DNA of 64,000 bases from M3007 sp035299505 (GCA_035299505.1 DATGWL010000222.1:1-64000); one strand, 5' to 3'. Positions 9,828 through 18,691 are shown, counted from the first letter of the stretch. Program-made: numbers and translations. The notes: generated from the letters alone by a model not told the origin.

Positions 9828-11330
9828 TTACCGACTGGCCAAGAGTGCTTTCAGCCTTTCTATTGTCGCATTTTTGCCTAGCAACTCCGCCATTTCATAT
9901 ACAGCCGGACCTTTCATGGTGCCTGCCAGTGCAATGCGAAGCAAGGGCAGAATATCTCCGGGTTTCAAATTTCTTTCCTGAATAAATGCTTTCACTGATT
10001 CTTCTAACGCCTGCGCATTGAATTCTTCAAAAGTAGCAACTTTTTCCGTTAATGCAGCAAAAACTGCCGGAATGTCGCCATTCCATCGTTTAACCAGGGT
10101 TTCTTCATCATAAGATTTCACCGGCTCAAAGAGGTAATACCCTATTTCGACAAAATCTTGCAAAAAGGTAACACGTTCCTTCATCAGACCTACCGCCTTT
10201 TCCAGGAATGCATCAGACACTTCATAGCCTTTGGCGGCTGCCAATGGGCGTACCATGGCGGCCAGCGAAGCATTATCTTTTGCGTGTATGTATTTCTGAT
10301 TGAACGACTTAGCTTTTTCGTAGTCGAACCGCGCACCGCTTTTACCAATATGCTCAATGGAAAAAGCCTGAATCAATTCCTCTCTGGAAAAAATTTCCTG
10401 ATCTCCACCAGGGTGCCAGCCCAAAAGTGCCAGGAAGTTCACCACAGCTTCAGGCAAAAACCCGGCTTCGCGGAATCCTTCAAAACTGTCTTCTTCTGTT
10501 TCGCCTTTCCAGCTCAGCGGGAACACGGGCATACCAAACTTCGCACCATCGCGCTTGCTGAGTTTACCATTCCCAACCGGCTTCATAATCAGGGGCAGGT
10601 GACTAAACCTGGGCATGGTATCCTGCCAGCCAAATCCTTCGTACAACAACACGTGGTGTGCAGTACTTGGCAGCCACTCCTCACCACGAATCACATGGGT
10701 AATCCGCATCAGGTGATCGTCTACAATATTGGCCAGGTGGTAAGTTGGCATTCCGTCTGCCTTTAAGAGCACTTTATCGTCCAATTCGCTGCTCTCAAAA
10801 GCTACCTCGCCCCGAATCAGGTCTTGAATCAGGATACGGCGCCCAGGCTCCACTTTCAATCGCACCACGAAAGGATCGCCCTGACTGATGCGCTGCTGAA
10901 CAACTGCATTATCCAGCACCAGACTATTGTTTAATCCGTTGCGGGTGAGGTGGTTATACGTAAAATGTTCTTCTGTCTGTCTGCGTTCTTCCAGTTCTAC
11001 CGGTGTATCAAATGCATAGTAGGCATGGCCGCGTGCCACCAGTTCGTGGGCGTATTTATGGTAAATTTCTTTCCGGTCACTTTGGCGGTACGGACCCTCA
11101 TTACCCCCAAATCCAACACCTTCATCCGGCACCAGTCCCACCCACTTCAATGCTTCAATGATGTACTCCTCCGCACCGGGAACATAGCGTCCTTGGTCGG
11201 TATCTTCAATACGAAGAATAAAGGTGCCCCCTTGCTGACGAGCAAAGAGGTAATTGTACAAAGCGGTGCGCACACCTCCAATATGGAGTGCGCCGGTTGG
11301 TGAAGGAGCAAAACGTACCCTGACTGCCAT
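9828..11330 (-). CDS. gltX: Glutamate--tRNA ligase
   Basis: This class I aminoacyl-tRNA synthetase charges tRNA-Glu in the cytoplasm. The frame is open up to 11564, but the conserved protein starts at the ATG at 11330, giving MAVRVRFAPSPTGALHIGG. The upstream extension has no family similarity and was left out. The HIGH-like motif is in that first stretch, and the KMSKS-equivalent is KLSKR at about residue 256. The length of 500 residues is normal for Bacteroidota. Intervening family features such as LRIEDTD and the GEEWLPSTAHH segment are intact. No gene lies close by on the same strand, so it is probably transcribed alone. A single GltX would also support Gln-tRNA formation by the indirect route if the genome lacks glnS, which cannot be told from here. 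Confidence 0.96.
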   Translation of the reverse strand: MAVRVRFAPSPTGALHIGGVRTALYNYLFARQQGGTFILRIEDTDQGRYVPGAEEYIIEALKWVGLVPDEGVGFGGNEGPYRQSDRKEIYHKYAHELVARGHAYYAFDTPVELEERRQTEEHFTYNHLTRNGLNNSLVLDNAVVQQRISQGDPFVVRLKVEPGRRILIQDLIRGEVAFESSELDDKVLLKADGMPTYHLANIVDDHLMRITHVIRGEEWLPSTAHHVLLYEGFGWQDTMPRFSHLPLIMKPVGNGKLSKRDGAKFGMPVFPLSWKGETEEDSFEGFREAGFLPEAVVNFLALLGWHPGGDQEIFSREELIQAFSIEHIGKSGARFDYEKAKSFNQKYIHAKDNASLAAMVRPLAAAKGYEVSDAFLEKAVGLMKERVTFLQDFVEIGYYLFEPVKSYDEETLVKRWNGDIPAVFAALTEKVATFEEFNAQALEESVKAFIQERNLKPGDILPLLRIALAGTMKGPAVYEMAELLGKNATIERLKALLASR

Positions 11331-11548
11331 TAAGATAAAACCTGTGAAACCGGGCAGGATGCAAATCAAATCCCGGTAGTTGGAATGAATAATGTTTGGT
11401 GATTTCCCGAAAAGCCCGCATAGAATGTCCGGGCCTTGTCCGGCTGTGAACAGGGCGCAAAAATAGCAGTTTTCTTTCATGAAAACCCCAGAGTTGCAAA
11501 CATGTCGGATTCTGGCATTAAAAAAGCAAAAATTCGCGTTTTTTTTCT

Positions 11549-11556
11549 TACTTTTG
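11549..11556 (+). promoter_or_regulatory. TACTTTTG -7 box for the polysaccharide deacetylase gene
   Basis: The sequence TACTTTTG matches the Bacteroidota sigma-ABfrA -7 consensus TAnnTTTG and lies 28 bp before the ATG at 11585. No clear TTTG -33 element is seen at the usual spacing. Confidence 0.5.
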
Positions 11557-11584
11557 CCGCGCAAAACCCCACCCTACCCTGCGC

Positions 11585-12199
11585 ATGTTTTTTGCGAAAA
11601 CCCCATTGTTGGTCAAAGCCCTGCTGCCACAATACATCTGGCACATTCCCACCTCCGAAAAGGTAGTGTACCTGACTTTCGATGATGGCCCCATACCGGA
11701 AGCCACACCCTGGGTGCTTGACTTGCTGTTGCAATTCGGCGCTAAAGCCACTTTCTTTTGTGTCGGGGATAACGTCCGCAAACATCCGGAGGTTTTCCAG
11801 CGCATTTTACAGGAAGGCCATGCCGTAGGCAACCATACCTACAATCACCTGAATGGCTGGAAAACACAAACTTTTGATTACCTGAAAAATGTACAGCGCT
11901 GCGGACAAATGGTAGACAGTCCACTGTTCAGGCCGCCGTATGGCGCCTTGCGCCCTTCCCAAACGCGTACGCTGAAATCCCGCTACCGGATTGTCATGTG
12001 GGATGTATTGAGTGGAGATTACGACCCCGAAATTACACCAGAGCAATGTCTGGAGAATGTTCTGGACAATGTCCGGCCGGGATCCATTATCCTGTTTCAC
12101 GACAGCCTCAAAGCAGAAGCCCGTATGCGGTATGCTTTGCCTAAAGTGCTGGAACAACTCGGGCAGGAGGGCTGGACCTTCCGGGCGCTGGAGAACTAA
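11585..12199 (+). CDS. Polysaccharide deacetylase family protein (NodB homology)
   Basis: This 204-residue protein consists almost entirely of one NodB-type carbohydrate esterase 4 domain. The motifs appear in order: TFDDGP (31-36, catalytic base and metal Asp), HTYNH (84-88, metal-binding His pair), RPPYG (116-120), and FHDS (171-174, catalytic His). The family removes N- or O-acetyl groups from chitin-like or peptidoglycan glycans. The segment before TFDDGP (MFFAKTPLLVKALLPQYIW) is hydrophobic but short, so export is uncertain. The gene is divergent from gltX and ends 8 bp from a convergent hydrolase. All catalytic motifs are intact. The natural substrate is not evident. Confidence 0.92.
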   Translation: MFFAKTPLLVKALLPQYIWHIPTSEKVVYLTFDDGPIPEATPWVLDLLLQFGAKATFFCVGDNVRKHPEVFQRILQEGHAVGNHTYNHLNGWKTQTFDYLKNVQRCGQMVDSPLFRPPYGALRPSQTRTLKSRYRIVMWDVLSGDYDPEITPEQCLENVLDNVRPGSIILFHDSLKAEARMRYALPKVLEQLGQEGWTFRALEN

Positions 12200-12207
12200 T
12201 TACGGCT

Positions 12208-13071
12208 TTACCGCATTTCCAGTATCAGTTTTTTAACGGTATCAGGCTGAGACCACAAGACAAAATGATCGCCTTTGTCAAAGGTCTTATCCCGCAAATC
12301 CGGACAATTCACCAACATCCGGTGGGCAAAGTCTACATTGGCATAAGGCACAAGCCGGTCGTTTCGGGCATGGATGAGCAATACCGGGCAACGTATTTGC
12401 TCCCAGCCGGGCAACATGAATTCCAATTCTTTCTCCAGCGGAATAATTTCCGCATTGCTGGTCCACAAAGCTTTAGGAGTAAGCCATTTTAAGGGAGCCT
12501 TATCTACCGCTTTTTGCCACCAGGGATGCTCTTCCTGGGCAGGATCAATGGAGCCTCCGAGCAGGATTAAGCCGGCTGTTTGTTCCGGAAAATCCATGGC
12601 AAAACGGGCCACCACCGGCGCACCCAGCGAATGACCAGCCAAAAACACTTTTTGATCTGGTGCAAAGGCGTCTACCAGGGCTTTCACCGCAAGCGCCTGA
12701 CGTTGCATGGATGGTTCCGGCTTGCCAAAGCCTTCCGTATAACCAAACCCCGGACGATCCAGGGCGATCATACGGAAGGCGGAAGCCATGGTTTCATCAG
12801 CCAGGTAGTCCAGAAAAGCATCTGAAGAACCGGGCGAACCGTGTACCAGCACCAAACATGGTAAGGTATCCGAAGCAGACATTGCCACTGCATGAATACG
12901 CCGGCCTGTTTGGTCTTTGACATCCAGGAAAACTGGCTCAAGTGCTGGCGCTTTTTCCTTAGCCTTTCGCTTCCATGCTGCGTCCGAAGTGCGCATAGAC
13001 ATGCATCCCAGCTGCACGGCCAAAAGCCAGATGAGCAATATTGCAACCAGGATGTACCACATTCGACGCAT
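12208..13071 (-). CDS. Alpha/beta hydrolase, membrane-anchored
   Basis: This is a 287-residue single-domain alpha/beta hydrolase. It has an oxyanion-hole motif HGSPG (77-81), a nucleophile elbow GHSLG (Ser148), an acid residue in RNDRLVP (Asp238) and a catalytic His in GDHF (His269). The first 23 residues form a hydrophobic segment ending in Cys (LLAVQLGC). This is either a signal anchor or a non-canonical lipobox, so the enzyme probably faces the periplasm. It lies 17 bp downstream of htpG on the same strand and may be read through from it. The substrate class (ester, amide, epoxide or other) cannot be inferred. The gene is complete with no missing catalytic residue. Confidence 0.9.
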   Translation of the reverse strand: MRRMWYILVAILLIWLLAVQLGCMSMRTSDAAWKRKAKEKAPALEPVFLDVKDQTGRRIHAVAMSASDTLPCLVLVHGSPGSSDAFLDYLADETMASAFRMIALDRPGFGYTEGFGKPEPSMQRQALAVKALVDAFAPDQKVFLAGHSLGAPVVARFAMDFPEQTAGLILLGGSIDPAQEEHPWWQKAVDKAPLKWLTPKALWTSNAEIIPLEKELEFMLPGWEQIRCPVLLIHARNDRLVPYANVDFAHRMLVNCPDLRDKTFDKGDHFVLWSQPDTVKKLILEMR

Positions 13072-13088
13072 GACAGTGGTTGAAAGGA

Positions 13089-14960
13089 TTATACTTTGGA
13101 CAAGGTTTCTTTTACGAAACCGGTGAGCGCTTCGCCGCGCAACATACCCTGTTGCAGGAGCGCAAGGTTGTACAGGTATTTGGCTAATCCCTGTTTTTCG
13201 GTTTCGTCAGTGGCTTTCAGCAGTTTGTTAACAAATAGCGGATGGTTAGAGTTAATCACCACCTGATAGGAGTCTGGCATATCGCCCAGGCCCATGCCGT
13301 GCAATGCCTGCATTTCTTTCATGCGGCGCATGAATTCAGGCTTTACAATTTGAACCGGCTGTTCATCCGGCGAAAGCGCCGAAAGTTCTACACTAGCCCC
13401 GGGCTGGCCGTTTATAGCTGTTTCAAAAACTCCTTTCAAATCGTTTTGCTCTGTTTCAGACAGCACAGACTCCCGCTTGTCGTCCTTCTGCACCAACTGG
13501 TCGGTGGTTGCAGAATCCACCCGTACAAAAGTTAATCCCAGCTCGGAACGATACTCCACGTGCTGCATCCAGTGGTTGTCCAGCACCGTATCCAGTTTAA
13601 GCACATCGTAGCCACGGGCTTCTGCTGCCGCAATCTGGGCATGTTGTCCTTCGGGGTCGTTGGTGTAAATAACCACCGTTTTGCTATTTTTATCGGTCTG
13701 AGTATCCTTGATTTTATCCTTGTAATCGCTCAGCAGAAAAAACTCAGACTTGGTATTTTCCACCAGCACGAAATTTTTGGCCCTGTCTTCAAATTTAGTG
13801 TCAGAAATGATTCCATACTTCACGAATACGCCCAAATCGCGCCATTTTTGCTCAAATGCGCCGCGGTCGTTTTTGAACAGTTCGTGGAGTTTATCCGCCA
13901 CTTTTTTGGTGATGTGCTCACTGATCTTCTTCACATTGCCATCTGCCTGCAGGTAAGATCTGGAAACATTCAACGGAATATCCGGAGAATCAATTACCCC
14001 GTGCAGCAATTGCAGCCATTCTGGCACTATATCGCGCACATCATCTGTAACGAAAACCTGGTTGGAGTACAGGTGGATTTTATTGCGCTGCAGTTCCATG
14101 GCGCTGCCGCCGAGTTTGGGGAAATAAAGTACGCCTGTCAGGTTGAAGGGATAATCAATGTTCAGATGTATCCAGAACATTGGCTCGCCGGCCATGGGGA
14201 AAAGCTGGCGGTAGAAGGCTTTGTAATCGGCATCGTTCAGCTCCGATGGCTGTTTTTTCCAGATCGGACGGGTTTCGTTGATGATGTTTGGCACCTCAAC
14301 AGACTCTTCCTTCTTGTCGTCGCCTTCGCCTGTTTCTACATATTCTGTACGAGTACCAAATTGAATAGGGACAGGTAAGAAACGGCAATATTTATCCAGA
14401 AGTCCTTCCAGCTTGTATTTTTCCAGAAAGTCTTTGTTCTCTTCGTTGATATACAGGATAATGTCGGTGCCGCGATCCGTTTTTTCAGGCGCTGGTTCAA
14501 GCGTGTAAGAAGGGTCGCCGGCGCAGGTCCAGCGAACGGCGGCTGCACCTTCCTGCCAGGATTTGGTTACCACTTCAACCTTATCTGCCACCATGAATGC
14601 GGAGTAGAAACCCAGGCCAAAATGACCGATGATTCCGCTGTCTTTGTATTTTTCCAGAAACTCCGTGGCGCTGGAAAAAGCGATCTGATTGAGGTATTTC
14701 AGTACCTCCTCTTCGGTCATGCCAATACCACGATCGCGTATAATGAGGCGTTTTTGATCGGCTTCCTGAATGATTTCGATGGTGGTGTCGCCGATTTCAT
14801 GCTTCACTTCACCGCGTTGGGCTAGTACCTGAAGTTTGGTAGTGGCGTCTACGGCGTTGGACACCAGTTCCCGCAGAAAAATTTCATGATCTGAGTAGAG
14901 AAACTTTTTGATGATGGGAAAGATATTCTCCGTTTGGACAGAAATAGTTCCGGTTTGCAT
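13089..14960 (-). CDS. htpG: Molecular chaperone HtpG (bacterial Hsp90)
   Basis: This ATP-dependent cytoplasmic chaperone is 623 residues long from the ATG at 14960. The conserved N-terminus (MQTGTISVQTENIFPIIKKF) begins there, and the in-frame extension to 15065 is not family-like. The GHKL ATPase motifs are present: ELVSNAVDA with the ATP-binding Asn, DRGIGMT, and GHFGLGFYSAFMVA. The middle domain carries the conserved SRSYLQAD catalytic-loop segment. The C-terminal dimerisation region is shorter than in eukaryotic Hsp90, as expected for bacteria. The alpha/beta hydrolase gene follows 17 bp downstream. The long upstream gap holds no clear heat-shock operator and instead a candidate RNA gene on the other strand. 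Confidence 0.97.
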   Translation of the reverse strand: MQTGTISVQTENIFPIIKKFLYSDHEIFLRELVSNAVDATTKLQVLAQRGEVKHEIGDTTIEIIQEADQKRLIIRDRGIGMTEEEVLKYLNQIAFSSATEFLEKYKDSGIIGHFGLGFYSAFMVADKVEVVTKSWQEGAAAVRWTCAGDPSYTLEPAPEKTDRGTDIILYINEENKDFLEKYKLEGLLDKYCRFLPVPIQFGTRTEYVETGEGDDKKEESVEVPNIINETRPIWKKQPSELNDADYKAFYRQLFPMAGEPMFWIHLNIDYPFNLTGVLYFPKLGGSAMELQRNKIHLYSNQVFVTDDVRDIVPEWLQLLHGVIDSPDIPLNVSRSYLQADGNVKKISEHITKKVADKLHELFKNDRGAFEQKWRDLGVFVKYGIISDTKFEDRAKNFVLVENTKSEFFLLSDYKDKIKDTQTDKNSKTVVIYTNDPEGQHAQIAAAEARGYDVLKLDTVLDNHWMQHVEYRSELGLTFVRVDSATTDQLVQKDDKRESVLSETEQNDLKGVFETAINGQPGASVELSALSPDEQPVQIVKPEFMRRMKEMQALHGMGLGDMPDSYQVVINSNHPLFVNKLLKATDETEKQGLAKYLYNLALLQQGMLRGEALTGFVKETLSKV

Positions 14961-15160
14961 AAATGTGCGTTGAGAATTAATGGTTAATGCTGACCACACA
15001 GGGTTTTCAAAGTATGTGCCATTGCAGGAATGCTGACAAAATGACCGAATCTGACAAAAAACCATCTAATAAATTGATAATGAAACACTTAAAAGATAAA
15101 CAATGTCTGTAATGCAACGAAATGGCATTCATTGGCTCAAAAAAAATGTTGCACAATTGT

Positions 15161-15168
15161 TAATTGTG
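15161..15168 (+). promoter_or_regulatory. Possible -7 box (TAATTGTG) for the candidate RNA gene
   Basis: TAATTGTG differs by one base from TAnnTTTG. A TTG (15149-15151) lies upstream, but the separation is shorter than the usual spacing. The predicted transcript start near 15174 coincides with the 5' arm of the closing stem of the structured RNA. Confidence 0.3.
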
Positions 15169-15173
15169 GCACA

Positions 15174-15368
15174 GAAGTTGCCTCTGTAAAGGCACGAACG
15201 CTGCTGCCGGTGATTGCACGGAAGCGGTTCTGAAAAACGAGAACAAACGCTTTAGAGATTAAGGTCCTTGTGGCCTTAAGCCCGTGGGCGAGGGACCAGT
15301 CCATCTGGGGGGTAGGGCTGGTCTCCTCACCACACCTTAGCCAGTCTGGCTAGCCAAGGGCTGACTTC
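15174..15368 (+). ncRNA. Candidate structured RNA, about 195 nt, unknown family
   Basis: This 570-bp gap between htpG and aroC has no credible protein. The stretch folds into a closed multi-branched structure on the plus strand. GAAGT (15174-15178) pairs with ACTTC (15364-15368), and GCC (15180-15182) with GGC (15359-15361). AAGCG/CGCTT and GTTCT/AGAAC form a hairpin at 15222-15252. TAAGGT (15260-15265) and GTGG (15270-15273) pair with CCAC-ACCTTA (15330-15339). Inside that, GAGG-GACCAG (15290-15299) pairs with CTGGTC-T-CCTC (15318-15328). A strong intrinsic terminator lies 78 bp downstream on the same strand. I do not recognise tmRNA, RNase P RNA, SRP RNA, or TPP or cobalamin riboswitch consensus in it. 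It could be a trans-acting RNA or a leader upstream of aroC. Confidence 0.45.
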
Positions 15369-15445
15369 ATTTTCCCCCTTATGCTTTTCGGTTCTTTTTT
15401 TCAAAACTCGGTTCTATAATCCATTTTCATCATCATCAGTGCAGC

Positions 15446-15482
15446 AGCAGGTGGCCTCCTTCTTGGCCTCCTGCTTTTTTTT
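15446..15482 (+). terminator. Intrinsic terminator upstream of aroC
   Basis: The arms AGCAGG-T-GGCC (15446-15456) and GGCC-T-CCTGCT (15465-15475) form a near-perfect stem with an 8-nt loop. Eight T residues follow (15475-15482). It lies 50 bp before the aroC start. It would therefore end a plus-strand transcript made upstream, which supports an RNA gene or an attenuated leader in this gap. Confidence 0.85.
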
Positions 15483-15531
15483 GCTCCCTTCCCATTCATC
15501 AGCATTGGCACTTTCCTCGTTCCTTTGCGGT

Positions 15532-16608
15532 ATGTCAAACACATTTGGTCAAGTTTTCAGGGTAACAACCTTTGGGGAATCTCACGGTCCTGCCATTGGT
15601 TGCATAGTAGATGGGTGTCCGGCAGGCTTGTCTTTTGACCAGGCTTTTATCCAGCATGAAATGGATCGGCGCAGACCCGGGCAAAGCAGTATTGTAACCC
15701 AACGTAAGGAATCAGATACCGTGCAGGTGCTGAGTGGTGTATTTGAAGACAAAACTACCGGCGCACCGATTGCCCTGCTTATTCCCAATGAAGATCAGCG
15801 CAGCCGGGATTACGATCACCTGGCTTCGGCCTTCAGACCCAGCCATGCTGATTATACCTGGCAAAGCAAGTTTGGACACCGTGATTATCGCGGCGGCGGC
15901 AGAACCAGCGCCCGCGAAACCGCAGCAAGAGTAGCCGCCGGGGCCATTGCCAAAATGGTACTCCGGCAGGCAGGCATTTCCATTAAGGCATACGTGAGCC
16001 AGGTTGGGCACCTTGCCCTGAAACCCTCCTACCAACAGCTTGATCTTAGCCTCACAGAGCAGAATGAGGTACGCTGCCCGGACCCGGTGATGGCCATCAA
16101 AATGATCAACTTAATCAAAAAAATCCGCAAGGAAGGCGATACCATCGGAGGCGTGGTTAGTTGTATAGTACAGGGTTGCCCGGCCGGGCTGGGCGCTCCT
16201 GTGTTTGATAAATTGCACGCAGATCTGGGTAAAGCCATGCTGAGCATCAACGCCGCCAAAGGCTTTGAATACGGCTCCGGTTTTGCCGGTGTAAGCATGC
16301 GGGGCAGCGAGCACAATGATCAGTTTGTTAGCACCGCTACAACCGGGCAATTGGCCACCACCACCAACCACTCAGGCGGCATTCAGGGCGGCATTTCCAA
16401 CGGTATGGATATTTACTTCAGGGTTGGATTCAAACCCGTTGCCACCATCATGCGCGAGCAGGAAAGTTTCAATACCGATGGCGAAAAGGTAGCCCTGAAA
16501 GGCAAAGGCAGGCACGATCCCTGCGTGGTACCCCGCGCTGTTCCCATTGTAGAAGCCATGGCAGCGCTCGTGCTGGCCGATCATTGGCTGCGCAGCAAGA
16601 TAGTCTGA
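15532..16608 (+). CDS. aroC: Chorismate synthase
   Basis: This enzyme converts 5-enolpyruvylshikimate 3-phosphate to chorismate, the last step of the shikimate pathway, and needs reduced FMN. The protein starts at the ATG at 15532 with MSNTFGQVFRVTTFGESHGP. That opening contains the first family signature (GESHGP). An in-frame extension to 15439 would run through the intrinsic terminator and is rejected. The remaining signatures are intact: the GGGRTSARETAARVAAGA flavin/substrate-binding region, the SGGIQGGISNG region, and the RHDPCVVPRAVP segment near the C-terminus. The length of 358 residues is typical. The gene is followed 45 bp later by threonine aldolase, which may share the transcript. 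Confidence 0.97.
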   Translation: MSNTFGQVFRVTTFGESHGPAIGCIVDGCPAGLSFDQAFIQHEMDRRRPGQSSIVTQRKESDTVQVLSGVFEDKTTGAPIALLIPNEDQRSRDYDHLASAFRPSHADYTWQSKFGHRDYRGGGRTSARETAARVAAGAIAKMVLRQAGISIKAYVSQVGHLALKPSYQQLDLSLTEQNEVRCPDPVMAIKMINLIKKIRKEGDTIGGVVSCIVQGCPAGLGAPVFDKLHADLGKAMLSINAAKGFEYGSGFAGVSMRGSEHNDQFVSTATTGQLATTTNHSGGIQGGISNGMDIYFRVGFKPVATIMREQESFNTDGEKVALKGKGRHDPCVVPRAVPIVEAMAALVLADHWLRSKIV

Positions 16609-16653
16609 TAAATACTGAGGCTGAAAAGGCCGTTTACCCTCACTACTCTTTTT

Positions 16654-17670
16654 ATGTTCATCAACCTTGTTTCAGATACCGTTACCAAGCCCACGCCGGG
16701 CATGTTGCAAGCTATGTGGTCTGCCGAAGTAGGCGACGATGTTTTTAAAGAAGATCCTACCGCGGCGGCTTTGGAGGAAAAATGCGCGCACCTGTTCGGA
16801 CAAGAAGCGGCCTTGTTTTGCCCGAGCGGAACCATGGCCAACCAGATTGCCCTGAAAGTGCATACCAGGCCCCTGGATGAGGTTATTTGCGACGAAATGA
16901 GCCATATCTACCAATATGAAGTAGGTGGGTATGCTTTTCATTCCGGCATTGGCGTTAATTTGCTCAAAGGCGAAAACGGTATCCTGACGGCGGAAATGGT
17001 GGAGGCCGCTATCAAATTACCTTTCGACTGGCTGCCAAAAAGCACTCTGGTGGTGATAGAAAACACCTGCAACAAGGGCGGAGGCAGCACCTACACCCTG
17101 GAAGCTATACGCCAGATAGGCGAAGTTTGCCGCAGGCGGCAGCTGGCGTTTCACATGGACGGCGCCAGGTTGTTCAATGCACTGATAGAAACCGGCGATA
17201 CTCCGCGAGAAATTGGCAGGGAAATGGATAGCATCAGCATTTGCCTTTCCAAAGGATTGGGCGCCCCGGTAGGTTCTGTATTGATTGGCAATCAAGCCTT
17301 TATCAAAGAAGCCAGGCGCGTGCGCAAGGCCATGGGCGGTGGCATGCGGCAAATCGGGTATCTGGCAGCAGCCGGTATTTATGCCCTGGACAACCACGTA
17401 GCCAGATTGAAAGAAGATCATGAAAACGCCCGCAGGCTGGCAGCAGCCCTTGAAAACTGCCCCTGGGCAACCAATATACGACCTGTTCAGACCAATATAC
17501 TGATTTTCGACCTGATAGCGCCGTTAACGCCTGCAATTTTTCTGGAAAAACTCAAAGAGAAAGGCATTCTGGCCTCAGCTTTCGGCCCACAAACCATTCG
17601 GTTTGTTACTCATTTAGATGTATCCAAAGAAATGATAGATACTGTTATAGGGCATTTGAGGTCATTTTGA
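16654..17670 (+). CDS. Threonine aldolase family protein (PLP-dependent)
   Basis: This fold-type I PLP enzyme cleaves L-threonine or L-allo-threonine to glycine and acetaldehyde. The protein has 338 residues. Family features run in order: the LVSDTVTKPTPGM start, GDDVFKEDPT, the CPSGTMANQIAL PLP-phosphate region, HMDGARLFNA (PLP-ring Asp/Arg), and SKGLGAPVGS with the Schiff-base Lys. All are intact. The last residues GHLRSF-stop are encoded by units of the repeat array that fills the downstream gap (GGGCATTTGAGGTCATTTTGA). The natural C-terminus may therefore have been rewritten by the repeat. Glycine supply or threonine catabolism is the likely role. Confidence 0.93.
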   Translation: MFINLVSDTVTKPTPGMLQAMWSAEVGDDVFKEDPTAAALEEKCAHLFGQEAALFCPSGTMANQIALKVHTRPLDEVICDEMSHIYQYEVGGYAFHSGIGVNLLKGENGILTAEMVEAAIKLPFDWLPKSTLVVIENTCNKGGGSTYTLEAIRQIGEVCRRRQLAFHMDGARLFNALIETGDTPREIGREMDSISICLSKGLGAPVGSVLIGNQAFIKEARRVRKAMGGGMRQIGYLAAAGIYALDNHVARLKEDHENARRLAAALENCPWATNIRPVQTNILIFDLIAPLTPAIFLEKLKEKGILASAFGPQTIRFVTHLDVSKEMIDTVIGHLRSF

Positions 17671-18148
17671 GGTTATTTAGGGGGGCATTTTGGGGTCATT
17701 TGGGGGTCATTTGGGGGGCATTTGAGGGTCATTTGGGGGTCATTTGAGGGTCATTTTGGGGTCATTTAGGGGTCATTTGGGGGGCATTTGAGGGTCATTT
17801 AGGGGTCATTTGGGAGCTACAAGCATACTTAACCCTGCCAGATTTTATTATCCTGAATTTGGCTAGAATGACAAAGTCTGGTATTCAGCCCCATTCACTC
17901 ACCAAAATGCCCCCCAAAATGGCCCTCAAATGACCCCAAAATGACCCCCAAATGACCCTCAAATGACCCTCAAATGACCCTCAAATGACCCTCAAATGAC
18001 CCCAAAATGACCCTCAAATGCCCCTCAAATGACCCTCAAATGACCCCTAAATGACCCCAAAATGCCCCCCAAAATGACCCTCAAATGACCCCTAAATGCC
18101 CCCCCCAAATGACCCTCAAATGACCCCAAAATGACCCTCAAATGACCT
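17650..18148. repeat. Repeat island B: two opposed arrays of GGGGTCATTT units
   Basis: The left arm (about 17650-17815) holds about fifteen imperfect 10-12 bp units of GGGGTCATTT or GGGGGCATTT. The right arm (about 17900-18147) holds about twenty units of the reverse complement (AAATGACCCC). An 85-bp non-repetitive spacer separates the arms. The island fills the whole gap between the convergent genes. It begins inside the last codons of the threonine aldolase gene and stops one base from the stop codon of the minus-strand gene at 18149. Transcripts from either side would fold into a very long hairpin. There are no unique spacers, so it is not a CRISPR array. Confidence 0.95.
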
Positions 18149-18634
18149 CTACTTCCCTCCTCCCATTGCTTTAATCTTCTCCTCCATTTCTTTCAGGTAT
18201 TGGTTGTAGGCTTCCATATTTGACTTGAAGTCGTTTACGGTGGCTTCATCTACAACCTTGGGCGCAGCAACATCCTCAGATGCAGAACCCTCCTGCTTTG
18301 CAGATCCGGATTGAAGTTCGCTCATCATGAAACCACTTTTCTCAATGATACCTTCGAGATCATTGTACATGGCATCAATTTCTGCCTTGTGTTTTGCTTT
18401 GACTTTGTCTGGCAGCCCGTCAATTTTCTGACGCATGGACAACATGGCTTCTCTGGCTGAGCTAACGCTGGTTAGGGTATTCTGTATCGCTTCGGGAGCC
18501 GCCGACACTGGTGTAGGAACAGCAGAGTTGGATATTGCAGGAGTTTGGGGCTCAGATGCAGCCTTGGGAGTATTCTGGCAGGATACCCAAATTACGGCAA
18601 GCACCAACAGGAAAAAGATTTTTTGCATGAACAA
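18149..18634 (-). CDS. Small predicted lipoprotein, unknown function
   Basis: This 161-residue protein has a signal sequence ending in a Cys (LLVLAVIWVSC, Cys at about residue 19) that resembles a Bacteroidota lipobox. A Pro/Ala/Ser-rich linker follows (about 22-52). The rest is largely alpha-helical: LTSVSSAREAMLSMRQKI, then KAKHKAEIDAMYNDLEGI, then a C-terminal helix NQYLKEMEEKIKAMGGGK. This suggests a coiled-coil or helical-bundle periplasmic protein. ATG codons at residues 1 and 3 are both possible starts. I do not recognise a family. The gene is single and has a -7 box about 60 bp upstream. Confidence 0.75.
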   Translation of the reverse strand: MFMQKIFFLLVLAVIWVSCQNTPKAASEPQTPAISNSAVPTPVSAAPEAIQNTLTSVSSAREAMLSMRQKIDGLPDKVKAKHKAEIDAMYNDLEGIIEKSGFMMSELQSGSAKQEGSASEDVAAPKVVDEATVNDFKSNMEAYNQYLKEMEEKIKAMGGGK

Positions 18635-18691
18635 CGTTATTTAATGTGACGGAGATGGCTACCCATCCCGGAAAAAAGTTTTTTAAGGGCG

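Noticed and set aside
11331..11564. N-terminal extension of gltX (78 residues upstream of the chosen start)
   Set aside because: The conserved APSPTG segment begins just after 11330 and the extension has no GltX likeness.
13560..14378. Long plus-strand frame inside htpG
   Set aside because: The minus strand is a well-conserved Hsp90; the plus-strand frame has no family features.
17671..18148. Possible CRISPR array
   Set aside because: Units are 10-12 bp, directly adjacent, with no unique spacers, and the two halves are inverted. There are no cas genes.
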